From an uncultured Bacilli bacterium (GTDB lineage Bacteria; Bacillota_I; Bacilli_A; RF39; UBA660): DNA of 12,005 nucleotides. A program made the translations under genes and the position numbers. Positions within the stretch are counted from its first letter, which is position 1. Each line of letters opens with the position of its first letter. Positions 1 to 6,706 of this stretch are shown here, in pieces. Location of the stretch: contig CANQPR010000039.1 in the NCBI GenBank assembly GCA_947625715.1, forward strand, positions 1-12,005, given 5' to 3'. The notes below the pieces were generated by a model. That model had not been told where the DNA came from. It saw only the letters and a list, made by a program, of their open reading frames with translations, and did not search any database.

Positions 1-221
1 ATAATTAATGGCGTACTACCATTAGGAAGTGGTAGTAGTAATAAAAACATAGTTAAAGGGAAGATGAAAAATAAAAAAATCTTTATATGAAACACATTAG
101 TAAAATTTTGAAGTAAAAATCCTAAACCAAAACTAATAGCAAGTGCAATTATTTCAATTATTCCAAAACCTTTAAAGATCTCTCTTTTAACTTTAATATT
201 TTTAGGAATTAGATACATCAT
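1..221 (-). CDS. PrgI-family protein of the conjugation apparatus, N-terminal part (runs off the window)
   Basis: The gene starts at ATG 221 (or the adjoining ATG at 218) and stays open to position 1, giving about 73 residues. The product begins MMYLIPKNIKVKREIFKGFG, followed by two hydrophobic helices (about residues 24-40 and 50-65) and a PLPNGSTPLI segment. This layout, a short cytoplasmic lead with a KREIFKGF-like stretch, two membrane helices and PxPNGxxPL, is typical of the PrgI family, small membrane proteins encoded just before the VirB4-type ATPase in Gram-positive conjugative elements. The start overlaps the TGA of the VirB6-like gene in an ATGATG/TGA junction, which implies translational coupling. 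The ribosome site (GGGAAG) is weak, which fits coupling. The 3' end is outside the window, and a VirB4-like gene would be expected next. The family call is from memory of the pattern, not from a search. Confidence 0.8.
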   Translation of the reverse strand, partial: MMYLIPKNIKVKREIFKGFGIIEIIALAISFGLGFLLQNFTNVFHIKIFLFFIFPLTMFLLLLPLPNGSTPLI

Positions 222-1519
222 AAATACTTCCCATCTATATCATTGTTATTTGTTTGCATACTTGCTTGATTCATGTATTGATTACGAATAGGATTATATC
301 TCATACTATGTGGATGCATAAAAGGATTTGATGTATCCATATTCATAATTTTTCCATATTTACCTTTACTATTTTGATTTAGAAATTCATTTACTTGTTT
401 TTGAGCTTTATAAGAATTATGTTGAGCGAATGACTCTTTTACTTGATCCATTTGATCGCTTGTTAAAGTTTTTCCTTTATTTAACATATTTGATATTTTA
501 CCTACACCTCCTGATATTAAATTTGCTCCTTTACCAACGACATTAGCTCCCATAGAAAGAGCTCCCATTGTTCCTGCCTTTGCAAGACCTAATCCCTGTG
601 ATGCACCCATACCAACTGCTAGTAAGGATTGCATATCACCAAATGCTGACATCATACCTGATTGCTGACCTAATAAACTATTTATAATGGTAGGCGTACT
701 TATAATAAAGAGTAATGCACCAATAACTAAAAATACTCCTGTTAAAGTTCCATTATCTTTAAATGCACTACCAAACATAGTCAAAAGTAAACCAATTGAA
801 ACAAACTGCACAACAGTAATTAAGAATAATCCCATTGTACTTTTAGTCCAAGTTTCAAAAGCACGACCATTATTAGTTAAACTAGTACAACAAAAAGGAG
901 CAATTATTTTAAATAAAGCAATCTCCATGACTCGTTTAGCCATCTGAATTGCAACAAAGAACAATAAAAATATTGTGACTATTGCAAGAACAATCAGCAT
1001 AAAGAAATTTAAAGAATATTTATAGGAATCACCAACACCTGCAAAACCTCCATCAGTATCATTAATACTGACAGATTTCCAATTATTAACTAAATAATCG
1101 ATATCTTCTTCTTTAGTTTCATTGTCATAAACCATCGCTCGTACAATCGCTTTTGAAATACTAGATTCAGCATTAGATCCTGTATTAAGACCTGATACTT
1201 TTATAACATCATCAGTCAGAGCAGTAGAAACATTATGTCCAAAATCAAAAAGTGGAGTTATTAAGAACATCATAACTATTGCCAGAACAATACCACGATA
1301 TACTGTTAGTGGGCTACCTTTACCATCATTTTTAACTATAAAATTCATAATTAGCTCAATAACAACTTTCAGGACAAGCCAACTACACGCTACAATGACT
1401 GCTCCACCAAAGATTTTATTAACATAATCATTATTAAAAAATTGATACCTCCAAATTTTATCAATAATGTCAAAGAATCCATCTAAAAGCCACATTATGC
1501 CTTTACCAATATTCCACAT
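218..1519 (-). CDS. VirB6/TrbL-like polytopic conjugation membrane protein
   Basis: The 433-residue product, counted from ATG 1519, has an amphipathic N-terminus (MWNIGKGIMWLLDGFFDIID), hydrophobic helices near residues 38-60, 72-92, 168-192, 228-250 and 260-284, and a long soluble tail rich in Gly, Ser, Gln and Asn that ends in the cytoplasm or channel. Such a polytopic core with a variable tail matches VirB6/TrbL-like inner-channel proteins of Gram-positive type IV secretion. Its place directly before a PrgI gene supports this. ATG 1519 has no Shine-Dalgarno sequence. A strong AAGGAGG overlapping the sortase stop lies 8 bases before an in-frame ATA codon at 1577-1579, and the frame is open from there with no ATG, GTG or TTG until 1519. 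The true start may therefore be that ATA, adding 20 residues (ILLAVTQVKQHWYTDVYRTV). The call is solid as a class; the exact family name is inferred. Confidence 0.75.
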   Translation of the reverse strand: MWNIGKGIMWLLDGFFDIIDKIWRYQFFNNDYVNKIFGGAVIVACSWLVLKVVIELIMNFIVKNDGKGSPLTVYRGIVLAIVMMFLITPLFDFGHNVSTALTDDVIKVSGLNTGSNAESSISKAIVRAMVYDNETKEEDIDYLVNNWKSVSINDTDGGFAGVGDSYKYSLNFFMLIVLAIVTIFLLFFVAIQMAKRVMEIALFKIIAPFCCTSLTNNGRAFETWTKSTMGLFLITVVQFVSIGLLLTMFGSAFKDNGTLTGVFLVIGALLFIISTPTIINSLLGQQSGMMSAFGDMQSLLAVGMGASQGLGLAKAGTMGALSMGANVVGKGANLISGGVGKISNMLNKGKTLTSDQMDQVKESFAQHNSYKAQKQVNEFLNQNSKGKYGKIMNMDTSNPFMHPHSMRYNPIRNQYMNQASMQTNNNDIDGKYL

Positions 1520-1592
1520 GACAGTACGATAAACATCGGTGTACCAATGCTGTTTAACTTGAGTTACTGCTAAAAGTATTTACAATTCCTCC

Positions 1593-2219
1593 TTAATAGT
1601 TTTCTTGATTTATTAATTCGCTAACTACTATAAGTTGATATCCTTTATGAGTAGGATTACAAGTAGTTAAAATAAGATTTGTTTTAGATTTATCTTTATA
1701 TACACTAATATTACCATCCTTAACTTCTTCATACATTTTAGTTACCTTATATGTATATTTGATATGGTTATAATATATATAAACTAAATCATCGATTTTT
1801 ACTTTATCAAGATGTTTAAAAAAAGCAATATAGCTTGATCCTGAATGACTAGCAAGATACATAGTTCCATTTTTTACATCAGGCATATCACTTTCATTTA
1901 ATATCTGAATATTTTTACTGACATTATTTGCATTACTATTCTTATCTACCAAGCCTCTTTTTAAAGAAATAGATGGTACTTCAAGAACAGCAATATAATT
2001 ATAAGAATTATTATTTGTTTTTACTTCTTCCTGATTTGTGTTAGAATCTTCAACAATTGTTTCTTGGTCTTCAGTTTCAAAAAAAGTCTCAATACTTTCA
2101 TTATTTTTATTATCTAAATAATTTAAGTATAAATATTTTGAAACAGGGAGTGCTATTCCAAGAAGAATAAGCAAAGAGCCAAGAATGACTCGGCTCTTAT
2201 TACTTTTTCCTTTTGACAT
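1593..2219 (-). CDS. Sortase transpeptidase, likely anchoring the upstream adhesin
   Basis: The 208-residue product has an N-terminal membrane anchor (about residues 11-33), an acidic Asn-rich linker (about 38-73) and a sortase barrel. The catalytic His lies in YLASHSG (His125) and the catalytic Cys in ILTTC (Cys187), the usual sortase signature near the C-terminus. Sortases cut a surface protein after the Thr of its sorting motif and join it to the cell wall or a pilus subunit. The substrate is probably the adjacent gene product, which ends in VPNTS, a helix and KRKK. The Arg normally found just before the last beta strand is absent: the strand reads YQLIVVSEL with Gln195 at that site, and His191 and Lys192 are the nearest basic residues. 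The start overlaps the adhesin gene by 20 bases and has only a distant AGGAG. The subclass (B or D) cannot be assigned by eye. Confidence 0.88.
   Translation of the reverse strand: MSKGKSNKSRVILGSLLILLGIALPVSKYLYLNYLDNKNNESIETFFETEDQETIVEDSNTNQEEVKTNNNSYNYIAVLEVPSISLKRGLVDKNSNANNVSKNIQILNESDMPDVKNGTMYLASHSGSSYIAFFKHLDKVKIDDLVYIYYNHIKYTYKVTKMYEEVKDGNISVYKDKSKTNLILTTCNPTHKGYQLIVVSELINQENY
2174..2198 (-). promoter_or_regulatory. Hairpin directly after the adhesin stop codons, inside the sortase start region
   Basis: The minus strand reads AAGAGCC, an 11-base loop, then GGCTCTT: a perfect 7-bp stem. It begins in the second of two tandem TAA stops of the adhesin gene and lies in codons 8-15 of the sortase gene. 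The following bases are only moderately T-rich, so it is not a textbook terminator. It could pause or partly stop transcription, or protect mRNA ends, lowering sortase output relative to adhesin. Function is inferred from position only. Confidence 0.45.
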
Positions 2220-4908
2220 AAATTAAGTATCCAACTCCTGCGATTATTAAAACAATACCAACAACATCTAACACTTTAGAATCAGAAAGAGAAGTATTAG
2301 GAACTTTAACATTAACAAGAGTGGTTTCAATAATAGCTCCATCTTCTGTTACATCAAAGTAAACTTTTTCCTCATTAAGAACAAAGCCCTCTATAGTTTT
2401 TAGTTCTTTGTAATAATATGATCCATATTCTAATTCAACCTCAATGTCACCATTTTCATCAGTAATATAAGATCCTATTAAATTATCATCTAAATCAAAG
2501 ACACCAATTTCTACACCTGCAAGAGCATTGCCATCTTCATCAACTTTATGAATCTTAACGATAGATTTAATTTTTTCATTAGTCATTTCGGCTTTAACAA
2601 TTTCGCCATTTTCTTTTATTTCAAAAGCTACAACTTCATCACTTAAACGATAGCCTGTTGCTGAATCGGTTTCAATGATAACAAATTTACCAACAAATAA
2701 ATCAGTAATTGTTACTTTACCATCTTTATCAGTTACACCTGTGAAAACTAATTCAGTAGTACCATCATCTTTTAAATGATAGATTTCTATTTTAGTATTA
2801 GGAATCTTTTCACCTGTAGAAACATCTGACTTTGTAAACTCAAGAGTTCCTTTCTTTAATAAATTTAAAGCACTATAACTATGATAAACGATAGGAGTTC
2901 TATTATCTTTTTCTTCTAATGTGAAAGTATATTTATTAGGATCTAATACATGAGAGTCATCTGTTTTAACTTCTACAAGATAGTAAGATCCAAGATATAA
3001 TTCTTTACTTATAGCATATCCATCTTTATTAGTAGTAATAGTATCTACTAATTGACCTTTCTTATAATATAAAGTTTTACCATCAGCAGATAAGATATCT
3101 TCACTTGCATAAATTTCAAATGTTACATTTTCTAATGGCTTTTCTTCATAAGTAAAAGTACCATTTTCAATAACAACAGATTCACCTGTCTTATTTACTT
3201 CAATTCTACCTTTAATAACTTGATCTTCAAAATAGACAGTTATAAATGCACCATATTCATTATAACTATAATGAGTACCATCGCCAATTGTAAAAGGAAG
3301 TCCCTCTGTATTTAAAAGATAATGTTTAGGGCTTGAAACTTCAATTAGTTTATAGTTTCCTGCCTCTAATTTAAGATAAGTAATAAATTTACCATCTTCA
3401 TCAGTTTTAAACTCGCTGATAACTTTACCACCAACATATTGTGAAACATATTGATTTTTATCAACATTAAATATTTTAAATGTTGTATTAGCAAGAGCAA
3501 TAACTTTACCTGTTTCTAAATCAGTTTTGAAAACTTGAAGATAAGCGGATAATTTATTATTTAAAATATTATAATATTGTTCTTTTTGACTAGTTTCATT
3601 AACAGTAATATAGAAATCGTATATTTTTTCATATCCTGTATTTGTATTTTTTTGATGGAATCTCCATACACCATAAGGGATTTCGATTTCAGCATATCCA
3701 TGCTTGTCAGTAGTAATTTCATCATATTTTCTTCCATCAGGATAGAAAATCTCAAATGTAATACCTGATTCAGCATTTAAGAAAGTAGTATTACCATCAA
3801 CATAATCGTATTGTTTTAAAATGCTAATAAAATTTTTGATAACTTTTTCTGTTACATCAATTTTAACATTTGCTTTTCCTTTTACATCAATAGGGTATCT
3901 TGTATTATCTACATAATAACCTGTTGAAGAACTGATTTCTTGAATGTAATAAGAATTAAATCCTAAAACAGCATCAGACTTTCCATAACCATTTTTATCA
4001 GTAGTGATTTTTGTTACAAGAGTTCCATCTTGAGTATAAACACCATAAACAGCACCCTCAAGAGTAGCTTGTCCCTGTGCTTGTTTTGTTTCAGAATCTG
4101 ATTTTGTTAATTCAACACTTCCATAATATGCATTAATTTTAGCAGATGCAACAACAGGATCAACTGCTCCTGCAACTAGCATATCTTGGATACCATCACC
4201 TGAAAATATTTTATAATTAGATGAGTAATCCATTTTTTTAACCATTTTTAATGTTATATCACCATTTTTAGTAGGTGTTATTGTTAATTTGTTTCCGTTA
4301 ACAGAAAAATCTGCACCATCAACACTTATATCAAATTTACTTAAAATATTATTGGTATCAGTTAACTCAATAGTTTCACCAACTTGGGCTGTGAATGTAC
4401 CACCATTGAAAGATGGTTTATCATAATGATGAGAGATCAATCTTTCTATTTCTGCCTCTTCGCTTGAAATATCTAATTTTGATCCTGCACCCCATCGTTC
4501 AGTAGTAAAATCAACACGATTTCCTCCACCAATGATAGTAGACCAAATCAACCCTTGAGTTGCTGCTCTATATTCAGTAGTTTGGTGTCCCTCATAGGTA
4601 TAACCATAATAGCCTAGTAATAAGACTCTTTCTTTTATAGAACTAGGCAAATTAGTAGCATCCCAATTAGTTTCAGGATACTCGACACCCTCAGGCACAC
4701 CAGGTTCAATACAATATGCAACATCACCATCTATGGAATAAAAATTCCAATAATATGAATGATGTTCGCTTCCATCGGCTTTCATACGATCATAAAAATA
4801 ACCTGATCTTTCTTTTGTCAGAGTCGCTGCAGATACTGAATCAGTTTTAAGAGCGAATCCAACAACCAAAGCCATGACTAATAATAAACTTTTTGTTATT
4901 TTATTCAT
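2200..4908 (-). CDS. Cell-wall-anchored thioester adhesin with CnaB/SpaA-type repeats
   Basis: The 902-residue product has a signal peptide (residues 1-27, cut after SVSA), a thioester domain (about 28-165), a middle beta domain (about 166-262), six tandem CnaB/SpaA-like domains (about 263-868) and a sorting signal: VPNTS at 869-873, a hydrophobic helix and terminal KRKK. The thioester domain shows the paired motifs AYCIEPG (Cys66) and ATQGLIW (Gln118), the residues that form an internal Cys-Gln thioester able to bond covalently to a target amine. The repeats show the TDxxG(Y/K) strand and the xxxE(I/V/L/T) strand expected for isopeptide-stabilised folds; the second repeat has Gln (FHQKN) where the others have Glu. 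The start was placed at ATG 4908, after AAGGAGG, because it yields a clean signal peptide; the open frame continues 14 codons upstream. It probably promotes mating-cell contact. The start overlaps the 38-codon gene by 8 bases. Confidence 0.9.
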   Translation of the reverse strand: MNKITKSLLLVMALVVGFALKTDSVSAATLTKERSGYFYDRMKADGSEHHSYYWNFYSIDGDVAYCIEPGVPEGVEYPETNWDATNLPSSIKERVLLLGYYGYTYEGHQTTEYRAATQGLIWSTIIGGGNRVDFTTERWGAGSKLDISSEEAEIERLISHHYDKPSFNGGTFTAQVGETIELTDTNNILSKFDISVDGADFSVNGNKLTITPTKNGDITLKMVKKMDYSSNYKIFSGDGIQDMLVAGAVDPVVASAKINAYYGSVELTKSDSETKQAQGQATLEGAVYGVYTQDGTLVTKITTDKNGYGKSDAVLGFNSYYIQEISSSTGYYVDNTRYPIDVKGKANVKIDVTEKVIKNFISILKQYDYVDGNTTFLNAESGITFEIFYPDGRKYDEITTDKHGYAEIEIPYGVWRFHQKNTNTGYEKIYDFYITVNETSQKEQYYNILNNKLSAYLQVFKTDLETGKVIALANTTFKIFNVDKNQYVSQYVGGKVISEFKTDEDGKFITYLKLEAGNYKLIEVSSPKHYLLNTEGLPFTIGDGTHYSYNEYGAFITVYFEDQVIKGRIEVNKTGESVVIENGTFTYEEKPLENVTFEIYASEDILSADGKTLYYKKGQLVDTITTNKDGYAISKELYLGSYYLVEVKTDDSHVLDPNKYTFTLEEKDNRTPIVYHSYSALNLLKKGTLEFTKSDVSTGEKIPNTKIEIYHLKDDGTTELVFTGVTDKDGKVTITDLFVGKFVIIETDSATGYRLSDEVVAFEIKENGEIVKAEMTNEKIKSIVKIHKVDEDGNALAGVEIGVFDLDDNLIGSYITDENGDIEVELEYGSYYYKELKTIEGFVLNEEKVYFDVTEDGAIIETTLVNVKVPNTSLSDSKVLDVVGIVLIIAGVGYLIYVKRKK

Positions 4909-5017
4909 TTCTTTTATCTTCCTCCTTTGCACATCTGCCTGATACAACACAAGCAGAATATATAAAAAGCACTAACATTGATATTAGTGCCAATAAAATA
5001 AACATAAGTAATTTCAT
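4901..5017 (-). CDS. Small single-span membrane peptide, 38 residues
   Basis: The product begins MKLLMFILLALISMLVLFIY, one hydrophobic helix, followed by a short polar tail with two cysteines (SACVVSGRC) and charged residues (KEEDKRNE). The ribosome site is strong (GGAGG, 8 bases before ATG). Its TAA overlaps the ATG of the adhesin gene by 8 bases, and the adhesin's AAGGAGG lies inside it, a tight coupled arrangement that argues it is translated. It lies immediately after the terminator at 5035-5059. I do not recognise a named family. It could be a membrane accessory of the adhesin or channel, or a leader peptide controlling adhesin translation. Confidence 0.7.
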   Translation of the reverse strand: MKLLMFILLALISMLVLFIYSACVVSGRCAKEEDKRNE

Positions 5018-5034
5018 TTTTAATTCCTCCAAAT

Positions 5035-5059
5035 AAAAAAGTCGGCTATTCACCAACTT
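5035..5059 (-). terminator. Intrinsic terminator between the 221-residue gene and the adhesin operon
   Basis: The minus strand shows AAGTTGG, a 7-base loop and CCGACTT (7-bp stem with one G-T pair) followed by six T. The stem begins inside the TAA stop (5058-5060) of the upstream gene. The next ribosome site (GGAGG) starts only about 6 bases beyond the T run, so no promoter fits between. The adhesin, sortase and channel genes must therefore be reached by read-through or from an unrecognised internal promoter. Confidence 0.8.
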
Positions 5060-5723
5060 AATTTTTGTATTTATCACAATTTCCTGAAGAACATTTTATA
5101 TATAAATAATATCCTAATATATTGTTATTAGAACCATAAACTTCTAAACAATATGAATTTGTAATATCCACAGTATCCTTAAACCCAATATCAATTGAAT
5201 CATTTATACAGCTTTGTTTATCATTATATTCAATGATACCATGATGCATAGAATAATTAAAATTATTAGGATCAGGAACACCAACATAAGAATTATTTTC
5301 TTTTGTTTCTGATGAAGAATTTTGTTCTTTAACTTCTTCTTTTGGAACAGGGTCAGGAGTAGGAGTAGGAACAGAAGTATCTACATCATTAGATTGTTGA
5401 TAACTACTAGATTTATCAACATCATTTTTAGAAGAAGTATCTACTTTGTTTTTTGAAGAACTATCATTATTTTGTTTTTCTTCATCTTTGAAATCAATAA
5501 CATCGTTTTTAGAAACATTATCAGTTACTTCTTGTTTAGTCTCTTCAGGAATAACAATTTCTTCATTTTTAAAGTCTTCCTTTACCTCATCTTGAGTAGG
5601 AGTATTATCTACATTTTGAATATTTTTATTTTCTGTTTTAAAGATATTTATACTTGCAAATAAGCCCCCAACTAATAATAAGACAAGTAATGAAGAAATG
5701 ATTATAATTTTTCTTTTTTTCAT
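5058..5723 (-). CDS. Membrane-anchored secreted protein of unknown function with low-complexity linker
   Basis: The 221-residue product starts at ATG 5723; a TTG immediately before it is also in frame. It has a basic N-terminus, a hydrophobic helix (about residues 6-26) without a lipobox, then about 100 residues of Lys, Glu, Asp, Asn, Ser and Thr-rich linker with a proline patch (VPTPTPDPVPKEE), and a compact C-terminal domain of about 70 residues with four cysteines (SCIND, YCLEV, KCSSGNC). Four cysteines in an exported domain could form two disulphides. It has its own promoter (5747-5775) and a terminator over its stop codon, so it is a separate unit inside the transfer region. I do not recognise a family. 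An anchored domain on a flexible stalk suggests a surface or periseptal role next to the transfer channel. Confidence 0.72.
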   Translation of the reverse strand: MKKRKIIIISSLLVLLLVGGLFASINIFKTENKNIQNVDNTPTQDEVKEDFKNEEIVIPEETKQEVTDNVSKNDVIDFKDEEKQNNDSSSKNKVDTSSKNDVDKSSSYQQSNDVDTSVPTPTPDPVPKEEVKEQNSSSETKENNSYVGVPDPNNFNYSMHHGIIEYNDKQSCINDSIDIGFKDTVDITNSYCLEVYGSNNNILGYYLYIKCSSGNCDKYKN

Positions 5724-5746
5724 CAAATCATCTCTCTTTTAATGGA

Positions 5747-5775
5747 ATCTTAACTCTATTAATAATAAAAGTCAA
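5747..5775 (-). promoter_or_regulatory. Promoter for the 221-residue secreted protein gene
   Basis: On the minus strand TTGACT (5770-5775) is separated by exactly 17 bases from TAAGAT (5747-5752). Transcription would begin near 5740, leaving a 5' leader of about 17 bases with a GAGAGA ribosome site before ATG 5723. Spacing and match to the sigma-A consensus are good. Confidence 0.65.
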
Positions 5776-5793
5776 ATCCTTAACATTAATTTA

Positions 5794-6066
5794 TTAAGAA
5801 AGATATTGTTTTAAATAGTTAAGATCATTAATTAAATCTTTTAAATTATACCTTAATTCGATATTATTATAATTTTTTGTAAGTCTTTTTTCAAAGTATT
5901 TAGCAAGTGACTCAACATACTCGACTTTTAGCAAACTTTCTTTTAAGAATTTTTTAACTACTTTCTCGTTTGATGAATCCTTTATTACTCCGAAATAAAA
6001 AATCATATCATAAATCCTATTTACTAGATTATGACTTGTAATAAAAGAATTAACTTTCTTCGCCAT
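5794..6066 (-). CDS. Small helical protein of unknown function
   Basis: The 90-residue product (start MAKKVNSFITSH, end NYLKQYLS) is Lys-rich, predicted mostly helical, and has no signal peptide or membrane helix. It starts two bases after the TAA of the 132-residue gene, without a strong ribosome site, so it is probably translated by coupling. No motif was recognised. It belongs to a three-gene run (VirB2-like, 132-residue and 90-residue proteins) and is likely an element-specific accessory protein. Confidence 0.65.
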   Translation of the reverse strand: MAKKVNSFITSHNLVNRIYDMIFYFGVIKDSSNEKVVKKFLKESLLKVEYVESLAKYFEKRLTKNYNNIELRYNLKDLINDLNYLKQYLS

Positions 6067-6068
6067 AC

Positions 6069-6467
6069 TTAAATATTAATGTTTGGAAATATGCTGTCAA
6101 ACTCTTCGATCAGTTCGTAATCTGACTTATCATAAGAAACTGCACTATATAAATCAATATCTTCAAATATAAGATCTAATAAAGTCTTTTTAATATTATC
6201 AATAGTATTTATTTCATGCATAGGAATTAACCAATCATTGATAGCCATATTTAACCGATAAACAAAATCTTGTGTTTTACATAATAACATATCTTCGCCA
6301 TCTTCATAAGGATAGTTTTTCTCAAACTCTAAATAAAATAAATTCATTAAATTATCATCTTTTGAAATATTTTTTAAAATATCAATATTAGATAAAGGGG
6401 TGTTTTCAATAATTCCAACATTTAAAATATCTTCTACATTATCTAAAAAATCCTTTTTTTGAATCAT
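6069..6467 (-). CDS. Acidic cytoplasmic protein of unknown function
   Basis: The 132-residue product is strongly acidic (many Asp and Glu, for example YPYEDGEDM and FEDIDLY) and has no export signal or membrane helix. Its ATG shares one base with the TAA of the VirB2-like gene (TAATG), showing translational coupling. I do not recognise a family. An acidic soluble protein made together with a pilin-like peptide could be a chaperone, regulator or DNA mimic, but nothing in the sequence decides this. Confidence 0.65.
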   Translation of the reverse strand: MIQKKDFLDNVEDILNVGIIENTPLSNIDILKNISKDDNLMNLFYLEFEKNYPYEDGEDMLLCKTQDFVYRLNMAINDWLIPMHEINTIDNIKKTLLDLIFEDIDLYSAVSYDKSDYELIEEFDSIFPNINI

Positions 6468-6706
6468 TATTTAAAATATCCCAATATCCATGATACAAAT
6501 TGTGTTGTGACAAGAGCCGAAACTCCTGCAATTATTGTTGTTCTTATCTTACGATCATAACTAGCTTTTTGATTATCATCGCTTGATGCCATTTTAAGAG
6601 CATAATCTTTGGCAACAAAAAAAGCTGTACCTCCAATTACGAACAACTTTAAATAACCCATTGCATCATTTATTAAACTTAAAACATTTTGTAAAATAGA
6701 TTCCAT
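6467..6706 (-). CDS. VirB2/Maff2-like small membrane protein of the transfer channel
   Basis: The 79-residue product has two hydrophobic helices (about residues 18-35 and 57-77) separated by a short charged loop (SSDDNQKASYDRKIR), the topology of TrbC/VirB2-like pilins and of Maff2-family proteins from Gram-positive conjugative elements. There is no cleavable signal peptide of the classical VirB2 type. Its ribosome site (GGAGGAG, 8 bases from ATG) is strong, and the gene is the first of a coupled run. The order of VirB2-like before VirB6-like and PrgI fits known transfer modules, although here five other genes are inserted between. The family assignment is based on topology and context. Confidence 0.6.
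   Translation of the reverse strand: MESILQNVLSLINDAMGYLKLFVIGGTAFFVAKDYALKMASSDDNQKASYDRKIRTTIIAGVSALVTTQFVSWILGYFK

Noticed and set aside
687..947. 86-codon plus-strand frame inside the VirB6-like gene
   Set aside because: It is antisense to a well-supported coding frame and has no convincing ribosome site or domain.
3561..3776. Frames on both strands within the adhesin repeats
   Set aside because: They lie wholly inside the adhesin frame and show no family pattern; the minus-strand one is merely a shifted reading of the repeats.
4909..4950. 14-codon N-terminal extension of the adhesin
   Set aside because: It would place MLYQADVQRRKIKE before the signal peptide and read through the AAGGAGG that serves ATG 4908; the frame there belongs to the 38-codon gene.
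5472..5663. 63-codon plus-strand frame rich in Phe and Ile
   Set aside because: It is the antisense of a low-complexity Lys/Glu/Asn linker, which yields such frames automatically.
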